From an uncultured Alcaligenaceae bacterium (GTDB lineage Bacteria; Pseudomonadota; Gammaproteobacteria; Burkholderiales; Burkholderiaceae_B): DNA of 18,522 nt. The DNA lies in the NCBI GenBank assembly GCA_937952975.1, contig CALFXX010000090.1, positions 1 to 18,522 of the forward strand. The letters run 5' to 3'. Positions 15,167-18,522 of this stretch are shown in pieces. A program made the position numbers and the translations under genes. Numbering within the stretch: the stretch's first letter is position 1; every line of letters begins with the position of its first letter. Under the pieces are notes generated by a model. That model made no database searches, had not been told where the DNA came from, and worked only from the letters and a program-made list of their open reading frames with translations.

Positions 15167-16183
15167 TTAACGAATTGGCCAGGCGTACAAGATGCCGCCC
15201 TTCGTCCATTGCTGGTTGAGGCCACGCTCAAGCATCAAAGGCGTATTTTTGCCAATATTGCGCTCAAAGCTTTCGCCATAATTACCAACGGCCTTGATGA
15301 TGTTGTAAGCCCATTTTTCATCCACACCCAAGTTTTTACCCATACCTGGTGTCACGCCAAGAATGCGCTGAATATTCGGGTTGGTGCTTTTCAACATCTC
15401 GTCAAGGTTGGCTTGCGTCACACCATACTCTTCAGCTTCGACCATTGCGTAAAAGCTCCAGCGCACGACGTTGAGCCATTGCTCGTCACCTTGACGAACC
15501 AGCGGGCCAAGCGGCTCTTTCGAGAAGTTTTCTGGCAAGATCACATATTGATCAGGCTTTTCTTGCGACGAACGCGAAGAAGCCAGACCAGATTTATCTG
15601 TGGTGTAAGCATCACAACGGCCTGACACAAACGCGCCAACCACTTCGTCAAGCTTTTCGATCACAACAGGCTTGAACGAAAGTTTGTTTGCACGAAACCA
15701 ATCTGCCAGGTTGAGCTCTGTGGTTGTGCCAGGCTGCACACAGACCGTTGCACCATCAAGCTCTTTTGCACTTTTGATGCCGCTGTCTTTGCGCACCATA
15801 ATGCCTTGGCTATCATAAAAATTGACGGTCACGCCCATCAAACCCAGCGAGGTGTCGCGTGTCATAGTTTGGGTGGTGTTACGCACCAACACATCAACTT
15901 CGCCTGACTGCAGCGCAGTAAAGCGTTGCTGAGCCGTCAAAGGAGTCACTTTAAATTTAGTTGGGTCACCGAACATCGTGGCGGCAAAGGCCTTGCACAT
16001 GTCGATATCCAAACCCGACCACACGCCCTTGCTGTCAGGCGCAGCAAAGCCGACCAAACCCGTGTTTGTGCCGCACTGCACAAAACCTTTCTTTTTGACG
16101 CTATCAAAGGTGGTACCAGCCTGCGCAACGGTACTCGCTGCGAGAAGCGCTGCGCCAACGGCAGCTAATTTAAGAAATTTCAT
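15167..16183 (-). CDS. aapJ: General L-amino-acid ABC transporter binding protein AapJ
   Basis: Periplasmic receptor that delivers a broad range of L-amino acids to AapQMP. It has 338 residues from the ATG at 16183, supported by GGAG (16192-16195) eight bases upstream. The open frame to 16234 adds residues that would precede the signal peptide and is not used. The signal peptide runs from MKFLKL to AQA, with cleavage after residue 22. The mature part starts GTTFDSVKKKGFVQCG; C37 and C63 are probably disulfide-bonded. The SBP_bac_3 family motif RFTALQSGEVDVLVRNTT and the ligand-loop region TMTRDTSLG follow. It is first in the aapJQMP order and its promoter is recognisable. Confidence 0.96.
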   Translation of the reverse strand: MKFLKLAAVGAALLAASTVAQAGTTFDSVKKKGFVQCGTNTGLVGFAAPDSKGVWSGLDIDMCKAFAATMFGDPTKFKVTPLTAQQRFTALQSGEVDVLVRNTTQTMTRDTSLGLMGVTVNFYDSQGIMVRKDSGIKSAKELDGATVCVQPGTTTELNLADWFRANKLSFKPVVIEKLDEVVGAFVSGRCDAYTTDKSGLASSRSSQEKPDQYVILPENFSKEPLGPLVRQGDEQWLNVVRWSFYAMVEAEEYGVTQANLDEMLKSTNPNIQRILGVTPGMGKNLGVDEKWAYNIIKAVGNYGESFERNIGKNTPLMLERGLNQQWTKGGILYAWPIR

Positions 16184-16285
16184 GGATAAATCTCCGGAAG
16201 ACAACTGAGAGGAGCGGTGGCCAAGTGAGCCCACTGCAACGACCGATACTTGCGAGCGACAGATAGTAGCCGCACACCCATGGTC

Positions 16286-16314
16286 AATGTATGGGGGAAA
16301 TCCCTTGCCGTCAA
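16286..16314 (-). promoter_or_regulatory. Sigma-70 promoter for aapJQMP
   Basis: On the minus strand TTGACG (16309-16314) is a -35 box with five of six consensus bases. A 17-base spacer leads to the -10 box TACATT (16286-16291), with four of six. Transcription would begin near 16279, giving a leader of about 96 bases before aapJ. The region between aapJ and ftsE is 180 bases. Besides this promoter I saw only a short GGGG-rich inverted element (CCCC at 16316-16319, GGGG at 16328-16331) just upstream of the -35. The plus-strand TACTAT at 16336-16341 could be a -10 for ftsE, but no -35 matches it. Confidence 0.6.
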
Positions 16315-16363
16315 TCCCCGAAGTTCAGGGGGAGTTACTATTAAGGCCTAAAAGCGATAGCCC

Positions 16364-17113
16364 ATGATCGAATTTCAGCATGTTTTCAAATCGTACGGCC
16401 AAGGCCGTCATATTTTGGCTGACCTGACCTTCAAGGTCACGGCCGGAGAATTTGTGTACGTTGCAGGCCCCTCAGGAGCCGGAAAATCTACCTTACTCAA
16501 GCTCATCGGGGGCTTAGAGCCCCCAAGCCGCGGCTCGATTCAGGTTCATGGGCACCGACTTGATCAGCTCTCTGCACGAGCGCGCCCCTATTTAAGACGG
16601 GCAGTGGGTGTCATCCTTCAAGATACCCACTTACTGTATGACCGTAGTGCCATAGACAACGTGTTGCTGCCACTCGCCGTGACCGGCCTTGCCACCAGCT
16701 TGGCTCGTGCGCGCGCCAGAGCCGCACTTGAAAAAGTTGGGCTGTCTTCAAAAGAGAACACACGGCCGATTGAGCTCTCAGGCGGAGAACAGCAGCGGCT
16801 GGCAATCGCCCGCGCGATCGTGAATCGACCGGCAATTTTGATTGCCGACGAGCCGACTGCCAGCCTGGATATCGATACGGCTAGACGCATTATGTCTGTA
16901 TTCAAAGACTTTAATCGTGTCGGGGTCACCACGGTGATCGCCTCGCATGATGACGCCTTAATGGCCGAATACGCCACGCGAGCGTTCAAAATTGAGCCAG
17001 GTAAGTTTGCTGATTCTGCCAGTCAGCGAGCGCACACTTACACCAAAGATCACGCGCTCAGTAACTCTCAACAATTGCATGCTGAATCAAACCGAAGCGA
17101 GCCGTTGAAATGA
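16364..17113 (+). CDS. ftsE: Cell division ATP-binding protein FtsE
   Basis: Cytoplasmic ATPase of the FtsEX complex, which controls septal peptidoglycan hydrolases and divisome assembly. It has 249 residues. Walker A GPSGAGKST is at 35-43, the Q-loop at 86, the signature LSGGEQQR at 138-145, Walker B ILIADE at 158-163 and the switch histidine at 195. MIEFQHVFKSY is a typical FtsE start, though no Shine-Dalgarno sequence is visible before it. The last 35 or so residues form a hydrophilic tail (Ser, His, Asn and Lys-rich) absent from the roughly 220-residue standard FtsE. The stop overlaps the ftsX start as ATGA. Confidence 0.96.
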   Translation: MIEFQHVFKSYGQGRHILADLTFKVTAGEFVYVAGPSGAGKSTLLKLIGGLEPPSRGSIQVHGHRLDQLSARARPYLRRAVGVILQDTHLLYDRSAIDNVLLPLAVTGLATSLARARARAALEKVGLSSKENTRPIELSGGEQQRLAIARAIVNRPAILIADEPTASLDIDTARRIMSVFKDFNRVGVTTVIASHDDALMAEYATRAFKIEPGKFADSASQRAHTYTKDHALSNSQQLHAESNRSEPLK

Positions 17114-18018
17114 GGAGCCTGTTACGCCAACACCGTTACGCCCTCGCGGTGACGCTGCGAAGACTGGCTGCAGCGCCTATTTCGTCACTGACAAATTTGC
17201 TGGTCATTGCGCTAGCGCTTTCGCTGCCTTTGCTAGGCGCTTCGCTCTTAGTCTCAATACAGCCGGTGGCGCGCCAAGTCTCTGTGACGCCTGAGCTGAC
17301 TGTTTTTTTAAAGGTTGATGCGCCCGGCACCGCGACCGAGCCACTCGCCGCGCGTATTCGAAAAGAACACGCAGATCAGGTTGCAGGGGTGCGGATCGTC
17401 ACAAAAGACCGGGCGCTCACCGAACTGCGTAGCAACCCCGCTTGGGAACAAGCCCTTAAAGTATTACCCAGCAATCCTTTACCAGACGCCATCGTGATCA
17501 GCCTCACGCCAGGCGACCAACTTGCCGAGCGAGCAGAAAAGCTCGCCCAGATCTGGCGCAAGTGGCCCGGGGTTGACCTTGTGCAGCTTGATACCGCATG
17601 GGTACAGCGCCTTGAGGCGTTACTAAGATTTGGACGAATTGGGCTGCTGCTGCTGGCCTTAAGCGTTGCGCTTGTTGTGTTGGCAACTGTATTCAATACC
17701 GTACGCATGCAAGCGTTATCGCAGCGCGAAGAAATCGGCGTGGCGCGTTTGGTTGGCGCTACCGAATCTTTTGTACGTAGACCGTTTTTATATCTAGGTT
17801 CGGTCACCTGCAGCCTAGCGGCGCTCATCGCAATTGGCATCGCACGCTTGGCGCTCATTCCGTTAAACGACGCGCTGGCAAGCTTAGCGCGTAGCTATGA
17901 CGCAGAATTTGCCTTGTCGTTACCCTCTCACTGGATACTTGCCTTCGCTGTGACCGCGGTCGCCGTCTTGGGTGCATTGTCAGCGCGTTGGTCAGTGCAG
18001 CGAAATACTAAGTTTTGA
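17110..18018 (+). CDS. ftsX: Cell division permease-like protein FtsX
   Basis: Inner-membrane partner of FtsE; it transmits ATPase state to periplasmic hydrolase activators such as EnvC. It has 302 residues with four expected membrane helices: about 28-50, 175-197, 227-250 and 274-292. The extracellular domain (about 52-170) contains LTVFLKVD and the VRIVTKDRALTELR segment. The cytoplasmic loop motif REEIGVARLVGATESFVRRPFLYLG-like region (207-230) is diagnostic. It overlaps the ftsE stop by four bases, so the two are translationally coupled. The gene for the SDR oxidoreductase converges on it. Confidence 0.96.
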   Translation: MRSLLRQHRYALAVTLRRLAAAPISSLTNLLVIALALSLPLLGASLLVSIQPVARQVSVTPELTVFLKVDAPGTATEPLAARIRKEHADQVAGVRIVTKDRALTELRSNPAWEQALKVLPSNPLPDAIVISLTPGDQLAERAEKLAQIWRKWPGVDLVQLDTAWVQRLEALLRFGRIGLLLLALSVALVVLATVFNTVRMQALSQREEIGVARLVGATESFVRRPFLYLGSVTCSLAALIAIGIARLALIPLNDALASLARSYDAEFALSLPSHWILAFAVTAVAVLGALSARWSVQRNTKF

Positions 18019-18026
18019 ACTGACGC

Positions 18027-18056
18027 GCGTACAGAAGCGTACAGACGCGTACCGCT
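18027..18056. repeat. Three tandem copies of a 10-base unit downstream of ftsX
   Basis: The unit reads GCGTACAGAA, GCGTACAGAC, GCGTACCGCT in the 79-base convergent gap between ftsX and the SDR gene. GCGTAC is exact in all three copies and the period is close to one helical turn. It is most likely slippage-prone intergenic DNA. No terminator structure with a T-run was seen for either gene. Confidence 0.5.
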
Positions 18057-18097
18057 TTGAATTAACGCTCAGCCTCAAACTCACTCGCGGAGGCACC

Positions 18098-18522
18098 TCA
18101 CGACGCCATCGTGCTGCCGCCATTAACGCCTATGGTTTGCCCTGTGACATAGCTTGAGAGCTCTTCACTCGCCAAAAACAACAACACCCCCGCACACTCC
18201 TCAGGCCGCCCCAGGCGCCCCATCGGTATCGACTTCTTTAACTTTGCCTGCAAGTCGTCCTTGCCCGTCACTGAACTGCTGGCGTGGGCCGCATGAATCG
18301 GGGTGTCAATGACACCTGGCGCCATTGCATTGACGCGTATGCCTTCACGAACCACCTCGCGCGCCAAGCCCTTTGTGTAGGTCGTGATGTAAGACTTCGA
18401 CGCGGCATATAGGCCGGCGCCGCGCGTACCACCTGTATTAGCAGCCTGCGACGTGATGTTAATGATGCTGCCCCCTCCCTGCGCCCGCATGTGCGGGATC
18501 ACTTCGCGACAAAGCAAGATCG
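18098..18522 (-). CDS. SDR-family oxidoreductase (N-terminus beyond window edge)
   Basis: C-terminal part, about 140 residues, of a classical short-chain dehydrogenase/reductase that uses NAD(P)H. The catalytic serine is in NITSQA (codon 18449-18451) and the YxxxK pair is in LYAASK (Tyr codon 18407-18409). RVNAMAPGVIDTPI marks the cofactor-side loop, and GRPEECAGVLLFLASE with YVTGQTIGVNGGSTM is the usual C-terminal end. The Rossmann TGxxxGxG motif and NNAG lie outside. The visible frame begins inside helix alpha-E, so a TTG at 18517 is not a start. The substrate cannot be told; FabG-like and sugar/steroid dehydrogenases share these motifs. Confidence 0.93.
   Translation of the reverse strand, partial: ILLCREVIPHMRAQGGGSIINITSQAANTGGTRGAGLYAASKSYITTYTKGLAREVVREGIRVNAMAPGVIDTPIHAAHASSSVTGKDDLQAKLKKSIPMGRLGRPEECAGVLLFLASEELSSYVTGQTIGVNGGSTMAS

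Noticed and set aside
14960..15625. 221-codon plus-strand open frame opposite aapQ/aapJ
   Set aside because: Antisense to well-supported transport genes and crossing their intergenic hairpin; no family features.
16184..16234. 17-residue N-terminal extension of AapJ
   Set aside because: It would sit before a normal signal peptide and would ignore the GGAG site placed eight bases before the ATG at 16183.
18515..18517. TTG as the start codon of the SDR gene
   Set aside because: The frame stays open to the window edge and the visible protein begins in the middle of the SDR fold, so the true start is outside.
1..18522. tRNA, rRNA, CRISPR array, insertion sequence, phage or toxin-antitoxin genes
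   Set aside because: I looked for repeat-spacer structure, transposase motifs, cloverleaf-like segments and small gene pairs in the intergenic gaps and found none that could be supported; the gaps are mostly under 180 bases.

Overview
The window looks like chromosomal DNA of a betaproteobacterium in Burkholderiales, most likely Alcaligenaceae. Three things point there: a DUF3460-scpA-panC cluster, an orphan Bug (TctC-type) binding protein, and a pilD-coaE-zapD order. There are 16 protein-coding genes. Two are cut by the window edges: mdtB on the left and an SDR oxidoreductase on the right. I see no rRNA, tRNA, CRISPR array, insertion sequence or phage gene.

Left block (1-5933, minus strand). 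pilD, coaE, zapD, mdtA and mdtB are read in one direction with gaps of 22, 60 and 18 bases and a 4-base GTGA overlap between mdtA and mdtB. The chain joins prepilin processing, the last step of coenzyme A synthesis, a Z-ring factor and an RND drug-efflux pump. A sigma-54-like -24/-12 element lies just upstream of pilD. PilD keeps both catalytic aspartates but lacks the cysteine-containing methylase loop. A lipoprotein gene with an NlpE-like C-terminal domain is read away from it (6027-6875, plus).

Middle block (6926-10814). A 97-residue protein that is only a LuxR/FixJ-type helix-turn-helix domain, with its own strong ribosome binding site, lies downstream of a DUF3460-scpA-panC operon (minus strand). 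It has a small perfect dyad in its upstream region. A DHA2-family MFS transporter resembling MdtD is divergent from that operon.

Transport block (10852-16183, minus strand). An orphan Bug periplasmic binding protein is followed upstream by a complete general L-amino-acid ABC transporter, in transcription order aapJ, aapQ, aapM, aapP. A good sigma-70 promoter precedes aapJ. A long hairpin sits between aapJ and aapQ, where it could keep binding-protein mRNA more abundant than the membrane-component mRNA. A 17-base imperfect direct repeat lies between aapP and the Bug gene.

Right block (16364-18522). ftsE and ftsX (plus strand, ATGA overlap) encode the FtsEX divisome complex. A partial SDR gene converges on them from the right edge.

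Most of the window is well-known biology and I do not see a clear undescribed multi-gene system. The items most worth a second look are the reduced PilD with its sigma-54-like promoter, the stand-alone HTH protein with its dyad, the NlpE-like lipoprotein with an altered cysteine motif, and the aapJ-aapQ hairpin.
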